64,000 bases of DNA from Agapetus fuscipes (GCA_951799405.1 OX637343.1:18426230-18490229), one strand, 5' to 3'. Counted from the stretch's first letter, positions 1-12,545 are shown. Notes: generated by a model not told the origin, from the sequence alone. Numbers and translations: made by a program.

Positions 1-415
1 ATCTGGAGTAACTTTTCACTCGTAATTACCAGTGAATATTTAAGATTGTATGAAACAAATATTTAAGTAAATTCAATTGATATTTTATCTGCCGATAACT
101 TTAGCCACAAAACAATAGCCCCGCTGTCAAACCGTCGGCCATTTTTAGTGATAGAGATGTGATGATGATAAAATATAGTATCTGATACCGTCATGTGAGA
201 ACATTTTTTTTTTGTGAAATGTATGTATTTGAAGTGGTCTGTATTTCAAAATTCAAAATTTCAATTTTTACCCTAAACTTTTCGTTTCATTTATCCTGTT
301 ATATTTCAATGAAATTTGATTTAAAAGAATGTTTTTTTTTCTTTGTCTTTTATAGATATTTCTCCTAACGTCATTGAAAAAACTTAAAATTAAAATAATG
401 TGTCTTGGTAAATGT

Positions 416-505
416 CTGGGTCTTGCTTGAGTATTGGCGCTTTGTAGCGACGACCAAGCTCGTACACCTCTGCGGCACTACAACAAGTGTCATAGACCCC
501 TAGAG
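416..505 (+). mobile_element. SINE family C body fragment
   Basis: GGGTCTTGCTTGAGTATTGG and GCGACGACCAAGCTCG match the family body, then AACAAGTGTCATAGACC, shared with 27039-27060. Confidence 0.6.
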
Positions 506-1020
506 TCTTCAGAATCTAGGGAGTCTCCCGCACAGGATTTTCTTAAAAAAAAAAAAAAAAAAATGTAATTTAAATCATTTTCACAAGTAATTACGTAACA
601 TTAAGTAAAATATTTACGTTTATGGAACAGAAGCATTAAAAAGTATCAGATGTTTTCAAAACCTTTGACAACACTAAATTATGTTGTCAAGGAAAATAAC
701 ATCAACAATTCGTTGCTAAGTAACATTACCTGCTTACATAAATTAACGACGGAGTAGAGACACATAACGTGATAGAAAAGGACAACAACAAAAAACGTAT
801 GTTGTGCGAGCGAGACAAAAAAAGGACAATGTCTGGCGAAATTAGATTTCAGTGACTGTATGGATCACAGTGTTTAGAACTAAATCAAATAAATAGCCTC
901 TCCATTTAATAGAACTCGATGATACGAGGTAACAAATCAAAGCTAACATGAAGAAAATATGAATTTTGTATCATCAATAGATCGTGAAAAAAGGAATTAA
1001 TTTTTTCCGAATATAAGTGG

Positions 1021-1246
1021 CAAAGGTATTGGGGATTCACAAAATATGCATTCTCACAAGCACACATGTATAATTTCGCGCTAACACATGCCGCATGTGG
1101 ACCTACAATTTAAAAACCCAATCTCAAATGAACATAAGCCCTGCAACTCTTGCCGTCCTTCCCTGAAACAGGGGTGACATTGGCAAAGTGAACCATTTTT
1201 TACAGTATGGGTGGTCAGTCTCATACCAACCTATAAGTCAAGGAAT
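1021..1246 (-). mobile_element. SINE-like family A
   Basis: About 240 bp. Sense order: GGTTGGTATGAGGCTGACCA, GGTTCACTTTGCCAATG, CCTGTTTCAGGGAAGG, then GCGCGAACTTA and TTTGCAACTTAG with a TTAGAT-type tail. No tRNA boxes are evident. Confidence 0.8.
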
Positions 1247-1261
1247 GTGGACTTAACACAA

Positions 1262-1402
1262 TGATCTAAATCTAAGTTGCAAAGATATGTATCTTTTACG
1301 ATTCACATTGAATGCATTTCCACAAGCAGACATGCATAATTTCACACTAACGCATGCCGCATGTGGACCTACAATATAAAAACCTAATCCGAAATGAACA
1401 TC
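1262..1402 (-). mobile_element. SINE-like family A, 3' half
   Basis: Only the 3' half (GCATGCCGCATGTGGACC on the plus strand) is present; it abuts the next copy at CTAATCTAATC. Confidence 0.75.
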
Positions 1403-1667
1403 TAATCTAATCTAATCTAATCTAAGCTGCAAAGATATATATCATTTAAGATTTATATTAAATGCATTCCCACAAGCAGATATGTATAATTTCGCGCTAA
1501 CACATGCCGCATGTGGACCTACAACATAAAAACCCAATCTCAAATGAACATAAGCCCAACAACTCTTGCCGACCTTCCCTGAAACAGGTGTTCCATTGGC
1601 AAAGTGAATCATTTTCTGCAGCATGGGTGGTCAGCCGCAAACCAACCTATAACTCAAGGAACATACA
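1403..1667 (-). mobile_element. SINE-like family A, full
   Basis: Begins with the CTAAT tail repeats, ends CCAACCTATAACTCAAGG. Confidence 0.85.
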
Positions 1668-1669
1668 TA

Positions 1670-2855
1670 ATAAATTATGTTTTTAAAATCAATAAACAAT
1701 AATATGGACATCCAAAACAATGATCTACCCTAAATTATCTTATTGATTTTATTTCTTCTAATATCAATCAATATGTATGCACTATACATCAACGATTGCA
1801 ACTAGCCTAATTTAAAGCATCATTAAAACCTATAAATGATAATTTAATTATTTTTGAGATGTACACAGAAAACGTTTCCTTCTGCCCAATAGAACGACAG
1901 CATTCTTTTATTGGTATTAAGCAATGAAATTGTGGTTGAAATACCAATTACAGTGTGAAAATGACAAAAGATATACAACTTTCATATACACCTCCTGAAA
2001 TTTTAAAGGATACAACATCTTTCATAACTGCAATCCATAGTACTTCAATATCTTTAAATGAGCCCAATTTCATTTGATATAATGTCCATGAAAATATGTA
2101 CGCTCAATTGTTTTAAGGGCCCTGTCCCGTTTGAACAAAATTAAAATTTAAAGTTTTTCGAATCTCGAACAGACAAACGTTGCAACGCATAAAACGACAA
2201 AATTCTCTAGTCCAGTATTTGTACACACTTAAAAAGATGATACAAATGTCAAATGTGTTTGGGGGCACCTTCCAATAGCATATACAGTTGTCGTTGAATC
2301 TTTACACACGATGTCCCATTTATTTTTAAACGTCGATCAAGTCAAAACACACTAACTGTTTATACTCTGTCTCTCTTTCACCCACGCGATACATAGGCGA
2401 AGGCTCTGCGCTCCTCACACAACGACGCAAAAAGTGCAGTATAGTATAACATTTCCTAGATGTCATGTCGACGGGTAATAAATACATCGTAGCGGAAAAA
2501 TGAAAACAATTTTCAAGACCTATGTTTTTTAGGTTTTTACTTTTTTCTTTATAAACTGTTTTTATGGCTATGTCCAGAGTGCATCAATATATAAATATAT
2601 TTTATTTATATCGATGTCAGAGTGCAAATTACGACTAAAAAGAGAGAGAATTCTGACTCTTTTCACAGTTGAATCACATTCATCTTCACCAAAATCCTCA
2701 TTAAAATATTCTTTCCATCTCTTTTTTAGAGAGATTTCCATCTCGTTTAATGAGAGTCATCCACTTTGCCTCAGCACGACAAATGTCAATCATGGGCACA
2801 ATTTTTCCACACAAAGAAATCCACAAGGGAATGTGGAAGTCTCACGATGGTACGC
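1670..2855. other. No gene seen
   Basis: AT-rich; short chance frames only. No promoter or RNA gene is recognised. The same holds for 1-415 and 506-1020, apart from a 19-base poly(A) at about 545. Confidence 0.6.
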
Positions 2856-2859
2856 AACG

Positions 2860-3197
2860 CAAAAAACGCAACTAAGCTACACATATAGTGTAACTTCTTG
2901 CCGCGTTATCCCCGAAGGGTTCGCATGTGGCGAGTTGAACCTATTTATTTTTACAGGTAAGGGGGCCGGCCTTACGCCAACCACTTCAGTTGAAGTGGGG
3001 ATTTCCCAGGTCCCGAGAGAGCTGGTACTCATTTTTTGTGAAGGCTGAGTAAACCTTGCCGGTATTTTTATTTTGGGGTTTGAAATAAACCCCGAAACGG
3101 GAAATCATTTCTGACACCCTCGCGCTTGGTAGGATTCGAACCCGAGCTCACGGCATGGAATGCAAGCACTCTACCAACTGAGCTATCGACCGGACTC
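2860..3197 (-). mobile_element. SINE family B (tRNA-derived)
   Basis: About 330 bp. Minus-strand head GGTCGATAGCTCAGTTGG (A box) and GGGTTCGAATCC (B box), body GGCAAGGTTTACTCAGCC, end TGTAGCTTAGTTGCG. The LINE relic starts immediately after it. Confidence 0.85.
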
Positions 3198-3198
3198 A

Positions 3199-5225
3199 TG
3201 GTAGAACAGTGAATCAAATTGAACACCTTCTCGTTGAAAGGACACATCTAAGAATGATTCATGATGTTCGGAGCTATCGGGGGGCAGACTGTGACACATA
3301 TCAGTTATCACTTCCTGTCTGTGGCAATTGTCAAAGAAAAAATACTGAGTCATAATAAATCAAAACCGTCTTCAAGACTAAGATATAATCTGGACATCCT
3401 GAACAATAAAGAGGGATTAGAAAGGTATAGAAAAGGCATCAATGACCAATTGCACAACCTGGGTGAGAGTCAGGTGGCAACTGAAGAAATAACTGAAGCC
3501 AGTGATAAGTAACCAGTACTTGGAATTTCAGATGTCTCAAGATGAAGTCTCAAGTGTGGAAGAAAGTGATCCTACAGCAAACCAGCTGAGGGTTGAAGAG
3601 TCTTGGAAGCTAATTATGCAGTTCATTAAGCAAACGGCTGAAAAGGAGATTGGGAAGATGGATCAACATGCAAGTAAGCCATGGTTTGATGAGAAATGCA
3701 GGCGTGCTGTTATGTGGTGCAAGGAACTCAGAAACTGTCTTCTTCAAGGAAGTAACCAAAACATGGAGAATGAATGGAAAGGAAGAAAAAGACAAGTACG
3801 AAACCTCCTGAGAGCCAAACGCTTACATCATAACCGGCTGATGGAGAAGCTTGAGAGTGACAATAGGGATGGGAGGAACTCTAGGAAATTCTTTGATTCC
3901 GTCAGAAAGGCGAAGTGTGGATTTCAACAGCGTAGTAGCCAGATAAGGGATGAACAGGGAAACATCATTGCTGATCGAGATCAAATACTTGATGTGTGGA
4001 AGAATCATTTCACTGGATTGCTGCGAGGTGAGAGTCCGGATAATCCTTTGCAATCATCTAGAGTTCTCACGGTGGAACCCAAAGTTCCTCCACCAAGTCG
4101 AGATGAGGTAGTACAGGCAATTAAGAGTTTAAAGATGTCAAGAGCTCCTGGAAACGATGATATCCCTGCTGAGTTACTGAAATGTGGCGGAGAAGCCTTA
4201 GAAAATGCTCTGTGGGGTCTTTATCAGGATGTTTGGAAACATGAGGTAGTGCCGGATAGCTGGAAAGTTGCACTATTGTGTCCAATACATAAAAAAAGGA
4301 GACAAAATGATATGCTCTAATTATAGAGGTATCTCACTTCTCCCAGCGGCATACAAAATATTGTCTAATATTCTGGTAAGAAGAATTATGCCATATGCTG
4401 AATGTGCTCTTGGAGAGTACCAAGCAGGTTTCAGAAGGAATCGGAGCACAACCGATCAGATCTTTTCTTTGAGGCAAATATTAGAGAAGAAGTGGGAATA
4501 TGCTTAAGATACTCACTGCCTTTTTGTCGACTTCAAGACTGGACTCAGTGCATCGTTTGGGGCTGTGGAGCGTTTTACGAGACTAGGGAATTCCTGGAAA
4601 ACTCATCAAACTGGTTCAGATATCCATAGAAAATTCAAGAGCTCAAATACTGCTGCAGGGACAGGTCTCGGATCCCTTTGAGATCAGTTCAGGCCTAAAG
4701 CAGGGTGACGCCCTTTCTCCATTGCTCTTCAACCTAGCCTTGGAAAAGGTCGTGAGAGAAACCAAATCTGTGTATGGTGGAATCCCCATAGGAAGTACCA
4801 TTAGGCTGCTGGGATATGCGGATGATGTGGAGCTTCTGGGAGAGAACGCTGCACAGCTCCGGGCGCTCTTTTTACCAATGGAGAGAATGGCAAGGAGGAT
4901 AGGATTGAGAATTAATGAGGGGAAAACTGAATACTTGCGTATGGCGCGGCGGGATATTCAAGAAGATTTGAATGTAGATAATTACAAGTTTAAGAACTGC
5001 AATTCATTCAAGTACTTAGGTACCCTTATAAATGACAAAAATATCCTATCCTCAGAATTACATGCCCGAATTCACTCCGGCAATAATGCTTTTTTTGGCC
5101 TTAGAGGGCTATTGTGCTCAAAATGGCTATCCCGCTCCACAAAATTCAAGATTTACACTTCCATTGTTCGGCCAGTTGTGTTGTACGGATGCGAAGCCTG
5201 GAGTCTGACTCAAAAACAAGAAAAA
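3199..5225 (+). pseudogene. RTE-like (CFDP2-type) LINE, broken
   Basis: It begins in the last part of the endonuclease (VNQIEHLLVERTHLRM, SYRGADCD near 3270). RT follows: SRAPGNDDIPAELLK, NYRGISLLPAAYKI, LGEYQAGFRRNRSTTDQI, SGLKQGDALSPLLFNLALE and catalytic GYADDVELL, ending SLTQKQEKSLLTF. Frameshifts occur near 3300, 3510, 4310, 4505 and 4640. The 5' end abuts a SINE; the 3' end is cut off. Confidence 0.85.
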
Positions 5226-5640
5226 TCTCTCCTCACATTTTCATCATCTAGTTTTTCTACATTTATTCTTTTCATCGTAATAACTTTCGTTCTTTTCAAC
5301 ATTTTAACTTTACCTATCATTACTGTGGCACCCAAGAGATGATGGTCTGATCCCACGGATACATTTTGGTAGACTCTGACATCTCTTGACGGAACATTAT
5401 GGAACCTCTCATACATTCTTCCATACATATGTAGTCAATGGTAGTACGAGTATTTGGCCCATACCACGTATATGTGTGCACGTCTTTATGCTTAAATCAG
5501 GTATTTGATATAAACATACCATGCTCCACACACATGTCGACAAGACGTCTCCCACTTCCATTGATGACACCTCTTCCATTTGGTCCCACGACCCTCTCAT
5601 ATTCATAATTTCTTCTACCTACCCATCCATTCATGTCACC
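5226..5640 (-). pseudogene. RTE-like endonuclease fragment
   Basis: Minus-strand frames read NYEYERVVGPNGRG, GRRLVDMCVEHGMF, HTYTWYGPNTRTTIDYI, then VYQNVSVGSDHHLL, the APE-type endonuclease ending in SDH. It abuts the plus-strand copy tail to tail, suggesting insertion or inversion. Confidence 0.7.
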
Positions 5641-5644
5641 AAGA

Positions 5645-6615
5645 AGCAACAACAACAACAAAACACGCACGACATAATCGTAAAATTGATTTATTTGAAA
5701 ATTAATATTGCACTAATGTCTCTAAGTAGAGAATACACAATTGACAACAGATTCCGATATTTACCCCAATAATTCCAAGCTAAATCCCACTCAAAACAAT
5801 CACCACAAGTTTACGGCTGAGACGTATAGAAGAAAATGAAGGTAGCGAATCAGTTTTTTTTGTGTTTTCCATACTGCATCAAAGAGTTACCATACGCGAA
5901 AAAATACAGGGATGCAAGATTTTTGTCAGTTTCAATGAAAACGGTAACACACTAAAAGAAAAATTTCGAAACCAAAAATGGAGAAAAACATTAGCAACTA
6001 ATATTTCGTGCATAAATAAATAAATATTCTTGTGGCTAGTACAGAAAATAAAAGATACGGTACTAAGGCATATGTAAAATACTCAACTTTATAAACATTT
6101 GACTATGTTGATCGTATCTTGCCATCAAAGGGTCAAAAACGGATTGGCGACATGTAAAATTTATATGAGAATGGAAAAAAGGCGATTTTGTTTTATTTTT
6201 TAATTACATCGCTACTTCATGCTTTTTGCAGATTGTTTTTGTATTTCGATACGCTTTTCAAAAACTTAACTCTAATAAATCTAGAATTCAGTAGACATCA
6301 CCAGTTTTTATGAAAAAACTGAAAATCATTAGGCGACACACGCACAAGACAAAAGGTACGAATTTCGACGGCGATACCCTTATGTCAATTTTTTTTTTGT
6401 AATTACACATACAGCATGTGTATGCGCACACTTACATGATTTTGATTGTAAGTTTGACTCTAATATGAATCTTAACTGTTAATAAAACTTCGTTGACGGT
6501 AGACTATCTATATATAGATGTAAAGATAAGAATAAGTGTAAGAGACTCTATAAAGATTCTGGCCATGCCTATTGAAAATATGGCGTTATTAGTTATTACT
6601 ATAAAAGTAAATAAT
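5645..6615. other. No gene seen
   Basis: AT-rich. Around 6405-6480 there is a faint family A 3'-half match (ACACATACAGCATGTG). Confidence 0.6.
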
Positions 6616-6619
6616 TATA

Positions 6620-7385
6620 TTGTGTATTGTTTGTGTATTAACACTGTGAAAATTCATATTGTTTAATTTTATAATTTTTGGATGAATTAAAACAATGACG
6701 TTTAATTCATTATTTAATTTTATTTCATAATTGCCATATATAGCTTTTTTTTTTTTTTTTTTTAATTTGTAAGTTAATATATTTATTTTGCTGAATTATT
6801 TTTTACCTACCTGACTGAGATTTATACCTTTTGATCAAATTTATTATTTTAAAAAAGACTTATCATGTATTAATAAGTTTTATTTCTTGATTGCCATATA
6901 GAGCTATTCGTTGTTTTATTTTGTTTTATTCTGCTGAATGATTTTTACCTACCTGACAGTAATTTATACCTATTGACTAAATTTATTAAAAATCTTTTAC
7001 TGTAATCATACCTGATGATGACCTATAATCTATAATATCTATAATCTAAGGTGCAAGGATATATTCATTTAAAGCTCTCAGATGTATGCCCACAAACCAA
7101 CACGTGTAGTTCGCGCTTACAAATTCTGAATGCGTACTTACAAATAAAATCCAAACCTCAAATGAACATAAGCCCCACAACTTTTGCCAACCTTCCCTGA
7201 AACAGGGGTGAAATTGGCAAAGTGAACCATTTTTTACAGTGTGGGTGGTCAGCCTCATACCAACCTATAAGTCAAGGACCTACTAGGTTGAAAACGCGTT
7301 AGTAATTTGTTTAAAGATTTTAATCTTTTTAAATAAATTTTATAGTGAAAATAAACTTTGTTTGAATTAATCCAAAAATTATAAA
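6620..7385. mobile_element. Penelope-type terminal repeat, interrupted by a SINE
   Basis: GTTTGTGTATTAACACTGTG at about 6630 and CTACTAGGTTGAAAACGCG at about 7281 match the fold-back family. A minus-strand family A SINE (7027-7277) splits the core, leaving CCTGATGATGACCT on its left and ACCTACTAGG on its right. Between 6720 and 7000 a stretch containing TTGCCATATA and ACCTACCTGAC occurs twice. Confidence 0.65.
7027..7277 (-). mobile_element. SINE-like family A, inside Penelope-type repeat
   Basis: Full copy with ATAATCTATAATATCT tail; a GACCT duplication flanks it. Confidence 0.85.
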
Positions 7386-7389
7386 ATAA

Positions 7390-8650
7390 AAAAGTAAATA
7401 ATTATTGGCAAGTACCTATTAATGGTTCAATTCCTAATCAATCTCAATTTTAGGTTTTTGGGACAATTGGGATGCGGGGCTTCCTTTTTGTTTCCTAAAT
7501 ATGTTTTAAATAATAAAATGTCATGTTAAAGTAAAAGCAATATACAGGAGACCTATGTCTAGCAGTTAATTGTAAGAGATTTACAAAAAATATTTAAAAC
7601 ATATTGCATTTGAATAATACGATATGTAATATTGACATTACGCACTTTTAAAGTTACTTGATTCACTGTGATACGCGGGAGATCTCCGACAGACAGTGTA
7701 AAAATACGAAATTTTGCTTTTATACAAAGTTATAATTGATTTACCTTTTTAATTTATATATATTTTGTACACAAACACCTTCTAAAACATTGCTGAGGTT
7801 TTTTTTTACTTTTTCATATCGGAATTTTGATTTTAAGACATTTTTTTCCCCGCAGAAATGACAAGCGTGCTCTCCCGTCAACGATTCATCTCCAAGTGAA
7901 TCAGTTCTAGAGTATTTGCCGCTTATATTTGGGGCAATTCAACTCATCTTTCAAAAATCTTAATAAAATACAGAAAATGATTTTAATTAAAAATTGATAC
8001 AGAAACTGACAGATTATTATGTGGACTTTGATATTTACAGTAAGAAAAAACAGAAAACAAAACAAAAAAGCTAGTTTTTGAGCACTCAAAATTGATATTT
8101 TCGGCACATTTTTGGGGTTCCTAAAAGTGTTGATATTAGTATCAATTTACAAAAAAACAAAAAAATCGTCAATTACCATTGTTAACAACAATATTTTCTA
8201 AAATATTGTAGAACATTTAAAATACAAAAAATTGACGTATGTACTTGTTAATGAGGGTTCAAAAATGCCTATTTTGTAGAAATGCGTAATCGACTTCCCG
8301 TATTTAGTTTTTAGTATTTTAAATTGAGTTTATTTTTTCATTCTAAAACCAAATAATTAAAGTTGATACTTGCCATTTTCTATTTCAACACATTAAAATT
8401 TATTACTGTCGTTACTAATGTACATAAATAAACCTCGAAAACACTCAAAAACGCCGAATTTCTACAACTGTTCGAAAATATTGAGACAGCGTCGTTAAGT
8501 TATTGGGCGATGCCGTCTCACTACAATAGTTACAATGATCACTTCAAAATAAGATTTCTTCGCTCATCTTTTCCATTTTCTGAAGAACAGCCATTCCCAA
8601 ATTTACAAATCCACAAAACTATTGAATCTCATTTATAAAAAAAAGGCAGG
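7390..8650. other. No gene seen
   Basis: AT-rich; may include the body of a decayed Helitron whose 3' end is at 8674. Confidence 0.5.
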
Positions 8651-8654
8651 ATAA

Positions 8655-8674
8655 AATCTGCGGGGTCAGCTAGT
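8655..8674 (+). mobile_element. Helitron-like 3' end
   Basis: CTGCGGGGTCAGCTAGT carries the GGTCAGCTAG end of lepidopteran Helitrons; the 5' limit is not identified. Confidence 0.45.
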
Positions 8675-8689
8675 ATATATACATATATA

Positions 8690-9425
8690 TATACAAGGAT
8701 AATTTATTTATAAGGTACACATAATAAAAGAGCGCCGTTTTTGTGTGTGTCACACCTCAAGGGCCCTCTCAAATCACGGATAAGATTTTTTGTAAAGATG
8801 CGTCTTTAGTGCTCCTTTAAAGACACCAACAGTTTCTGCCTTCCTCACATTAGGTGGTAGTCTGTTCCACTCCATTGGACCCGCAAACCGGAAAGTACGG
8901 TCCCCAAAATTAGTGCGCGTCTGACGTGACGGCTGGACTAAGTCAACCACCCCACACTCCGCAGATCTGAGAGTTTGGCGTCTCAAATCTATCTCAACAC
9001 GTGAGAACATGTCAGATAAGTATGAAGAAGCCATACCATTGACAGCTTTGTAAACCATCAGACAAACATGGTAGACCACCCTCTCTGGAAAACGAAGCCA
9101 ATGCAGTTTTTTCAACAATGGAGTAATTTGGTTAAATTTAGACATCCCGAATATGAGTCTTGCTGCAGAGTTCAGCACAGATTGAAGCCGGCTGAACTGT
9201 TTTTTCGGCTGACCTATATACAGCGTTGAGCAATAGTCAACCCGAGACATCACAAAAGCGTTAACCAGAGTCCTGACCGCCCCTGATGGTAAACATCTCC
9301 TGATTGCCTTTATCTGGCGAAGTTCAAAAAACGAGGAGGATATCGTGTTATTCAACTGTTCTCCCATTGTGAGGTTCCGATCCAGTGTGACTCCTAGAAG
9401 TCTCACTGAATCCGACGGCTAAAAC
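8690..9425 (-). mobile_element. L2/CR1-group LINE, 3' end with reverse-transcriptase C-terminus
   Basis: The frame 9406-8774 encodes 210 residues: VRLLGVTLDRNLT, MSRVDYCSTLYIG, NSAARLIFG, ITPLLKKLHWLRFPERV and WNRLPPNVR, the thumb and C-terminal region of CR1/L2-type ORF2. It is intact to its stop and 5'-truncated near 9425. Its 3' UTR is shared with SINE family C. Confidence 0.85.
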
Positions 9426-9596
9426 AGCTGTCGCAAATGATCTCCCCAAAATCATCATCTGGATCTGCTCCATCTCACTATGGCCTGTATCCTACAATCC
9501 TTTATCAGGTGTTGATGTGGTCATTGCGGATGCGATCTCATTATTTTTTGCCTGTGATTATTCTCAACTTTCATTTCTGAGACCTTCCCGGCTGCA

Positions 9597-9771
9597 AGTC
9601 TCATCACCACGGTAATTCTTACCTACCGAATATCGGTAATATTTGTATGAAGACCTGGCAATCCAAGATGGCCGCCAGTGAACAGCTGATTAGTCTCCAT
9701 ACACATATTACCGATATTCGGTAGGTAAGAATTACCGTGATGATGAGACTTCCAGCCCAGGCCAGCAGCGC
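9597..9771. mobile_element. MITE with long inverted ends
   Basis: AAGTCTCATCACCACGGTAA..ACCTACCGAATATCGG and its reverse complement ending GATGATGAGACTT. The centre holds AAGATGGCCGCC. A partial relative lies at 53555-53640 (TTCTTACCTACCAAATATTG). Confidence 0.8.
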
Positions 9772-9809
9772 TTCGGTTATTCTTGTGTTCGCAAAATGTG
9801 TCAGCAACC

Positions 9810-10046
9810 TGGTTGGTATGCGGCTGACCACCCATGCTGTAAAAATGGTTCACTTTGCCAATGTCACCCCTGTTTCAGGGAAGGACGGCAAGAGTTGCAG
9901 GGTGTATGTCCTTTTGAGATTCGGTTTTTATGTTGTAGGTTCACATGAGGCATGTGCAAGCGCGAACTTGTACGTGTCTGGTTGTGCTAATGCATGTAAT
10001 GTGAATCTCCAATGTTACATATCTTTTCAACTTAGATTAGATTAGA
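9810..10046 (+). mobile_element. SINE-like family A, full
   Basis: GGTTGGTATGCGGCTGACC to AACTTAGATTAGATTAG. Directly upstream of the 25-bp minisatellite. Confidence 0.85.
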
Positions 10047-10105
10047 ACCTGATACAATCTTTGAGTTTGACGTCAATTTTCTCGGTAAATGTTTTGCTGC
10101 CATCA

Positions 10106-10838
10106 TTTTTTGCCTCCCTGGTCATCTTGTTTGTTTGCCTCCCTGGTCATCTTGTTTGTTTGCCTCCCTGGTCATCTTGTTTGTTTGCCTCTCTGGTCAT
10201 CTTGTTTGTTTGCCTCTCTGGTCATCTTGTTTGTTTGCCTCCCTGGTCATCTTGTATGTTTGTCTCCCTGGTCATCTTGTTTGTTTGCCTCCCTGGTCAT
10301 CTTTTTTGTTTGCCTCCCTGGTCATCTTGTTTGTTTGCCTCCCTGGTCATCTTGTTTGTTTGCCTCCCTGGTCATCTTGTTTGTTTGCCTCCCTGGTCAT
10401 CTTGTTTGTTTGCCTCCCTGGTCATCTTGTTTGTTTGCCTCCCTGGTCATCTTGTTTGTTTGCCTCCCTGGTCATCTTGTTTGTTTGCCTCCCTGGTTAT
10501 CTTTTTTGTTTGCCTCCCTGGTCATCTTGTTTGTTTGCCTCCCTGATCATCTTGTTTGTTTGCCTCCCTGGTCATCTTGTTTGTTTGTCTCCCTGATCAT
10601 CTTGTTTGTTTGCCACCCTGGTCATCTTGTTTGTTTGCCTCCCTGGTCATCTTATTTGTTTGCCTCCCTGGTCATCTTGTTTGTTTGTCTCCCTGGTCAT
10701 CTTGTATGTTTGTCTCCCTGATCATCTTGTTTGTTTGTCTCCCTGGTCATCTTGTTTGTTTGCCTCCCTGGTCATCTTGTTTGTTTGCCTCCCTGGTCAT
10801 CTTGTTTTTTTGCCTCCCTGGTCATCTTGTTTGTTTGC
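10106..10838 (+). repeat. 25-bp minisatellite, about 29 copies
   Basis: Unit TGCCTCCCTGGTCATCTTG plus TTTGTT (25 bp). Scattered single-base variants (GATCAT, GTCTCC, GTATG). Because 25 is not a multiple of 3 and the unit has no stop, all three plus frames stay open and give leucine- and valine-rich 25-residue periods. These frames are not taken as genes. Confidence 0.95.
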
Positions 10839-10849
10839 CTGGGCGGGAA

Positions 10850-11395
10850 TGCGATATTTTCCGATTCACTTGCTCCGTCGGCAAAAAAGTGGCGCGAATC
10901 TCGTCAACGGAAGTCATTCGATATCGACGATGATGTTTTTTTTTTAAACCAATTTTCGGCTGTTATAGCGATGATGCCTTTTCGAGCGTGAAACTTTTTA
11001 GCTCGCAAGAAAAATGATAAAATACGTTTTTATTTTATTTTCCATCAAATAACAGTCTTGCCTGGACGACGGCGCAGACCGCGGACTTTGTAGTTTGTAC
11101 AGTCATCGTCAACATAACCATTGACATGAAAAAGCGAGGTCAGTCTTGGCCTCTTTCATCAACTGCTGCCAGCGCTGGCAGTCACTCAGTGAGCATTCTT
11201 ACTTCATATATATTACACATAACATTATCCAGGATCGTTCATTGAATCGCGGCAAAATATTCCTGAATTCGGTCTGGAAAGTCTCAAAGATTCAATAGTT
11301 TGGAATTTTTCAAGTTGAGTTCATTTTCAGCCCTTTATTGTCTATCATTTGCCTCCATGCAGAGTTCAATTCTGCTATTCTATACATTGTTATTT
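10850..11395. other. No gene seen
   Basis: GC-mixed sequence with a 9-base T run; no recognised coding. Confidence 0.6.
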
Positions 11396-11396
11396 A

Positions 11397-11735
11397 TCTA
11401 TTATCTATAATCTAAGTTGCAAAGATATACCTATTAACATTCAAAACTCTTATCAAATGCATGCCCACAAACAGACACGTGTAAGTTCGCGCGGGCAACA
11501 AACCGACAAGAATGGAACAAACTCTTGGATTCAGCCAAGGCTCACCCAGGGCTGTCGAGCTTAGGATGATGATGATTGAAGTTCGCGCTTACAAATGCTG
11601 AATGTGAACTAAACCTTAAATGAACATAAACACTGCAACTTTTGCCGACCTTCCATGAGACAGGGGTGAAAGTGGACCATTTTTTACAGTATGGGTGGTC
11701 AGCCTCATACCAACCTATAAGTCTAAGTCTAAGTA
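11397..11735 (-). mobile_element. SINE-like family A with an 88-bp insertion
   Basis: The copy is split at GTTCGCGC by 11491-11578 (ends GATGATGATGATTG), with AAGTTCGCGC on both sides of the insert. Confidence 0.8.
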
Positions 11736-12447
11736 TCATTTACAGATATAAGTAAAATGAGCGCACATCCTGGAAAATCAGCGGCCGGGTTGCTAGAGAA
11801 AAGGCAAACTAATATTTTGTTATTTGTTGCTATAGGAGTGACATAGAACTGTGGCGTAAACCGACTGAAAAGAAAAACAAATTTGGAACATTGGAAGAAG
11901 TGCCCTACTGTGGCTATAGTGGCAATCAACGGCGCTGTGTAAAATAGGAGATGAGATTGCCCACAAATTTACACTACGGGACTACGGTCCTAACAAACTA
12001 ATAACCAAATATTAGTTAGCTTTTATCCCCAGTAACCCAGCCGTGTGATGTCACAATTTTGTTATCGGTAGAAATGTTCAGATTTCATTATTATTATTCT
12101 TCTCACTTATCCGTATCCGAGTCCAATATAACAATGATCAATTGTAAACTTGAAAGAAATGTAATATTGATTATTGAGTCATGACTAAGTCCCAGTATAT
12201 ACCAGCAGTAGGCAGCGCAGGGAGATAGGGCTGTGATGTGATGTGACTTGTGAGGAGCAGTTATGCTGAGTTTGTGGAGCGCACAGTTCGACGTTCTCTG
12301 ACGGGTCAACGATCCATACCAACTTATTTTTTTCAATTTCGACTGGATAAATCGATAATACCTGATCTGTGGATAACACCTACATGGCTACATATTATAC
12401 TTGTTAATGTATCAACTGGAAAAATTACACGAAAGAATAAACGAATG

Positions 12448-12545
12448 ACCGGTCCGTAACTCAGTGGTAACACTGCGGACTCTGAATGGGAAGGTTGTGG
12501 GTTCGATTCCCGGCGGAGCATTTTTTATAGCATATTTTCAAATTT
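12448..12545 (+). mobile_element. SINE family C head
   Basis: ACCGGTCCGTAACTCAGTGG and GGTTCGATTCCCGGCGGAGC, the tRNA-like Pol III promoter boxes. Confidence 0.7.

Noticed and set aside
9623..9853. CRISPR-like spaced repeats around inverted elements and SINEs
   Set aside because: The repeats are dispersed and of eukaryotic transposon origin; no regular spacers exist in the window.
10061..10947. Overlapping frames of 113-210 residues rich in LVILFVCLPGHL that look like membrane proteins
   Set aside because: They are the three frames of one 25-bp satellite; identity of all frames shows no coding constraint.
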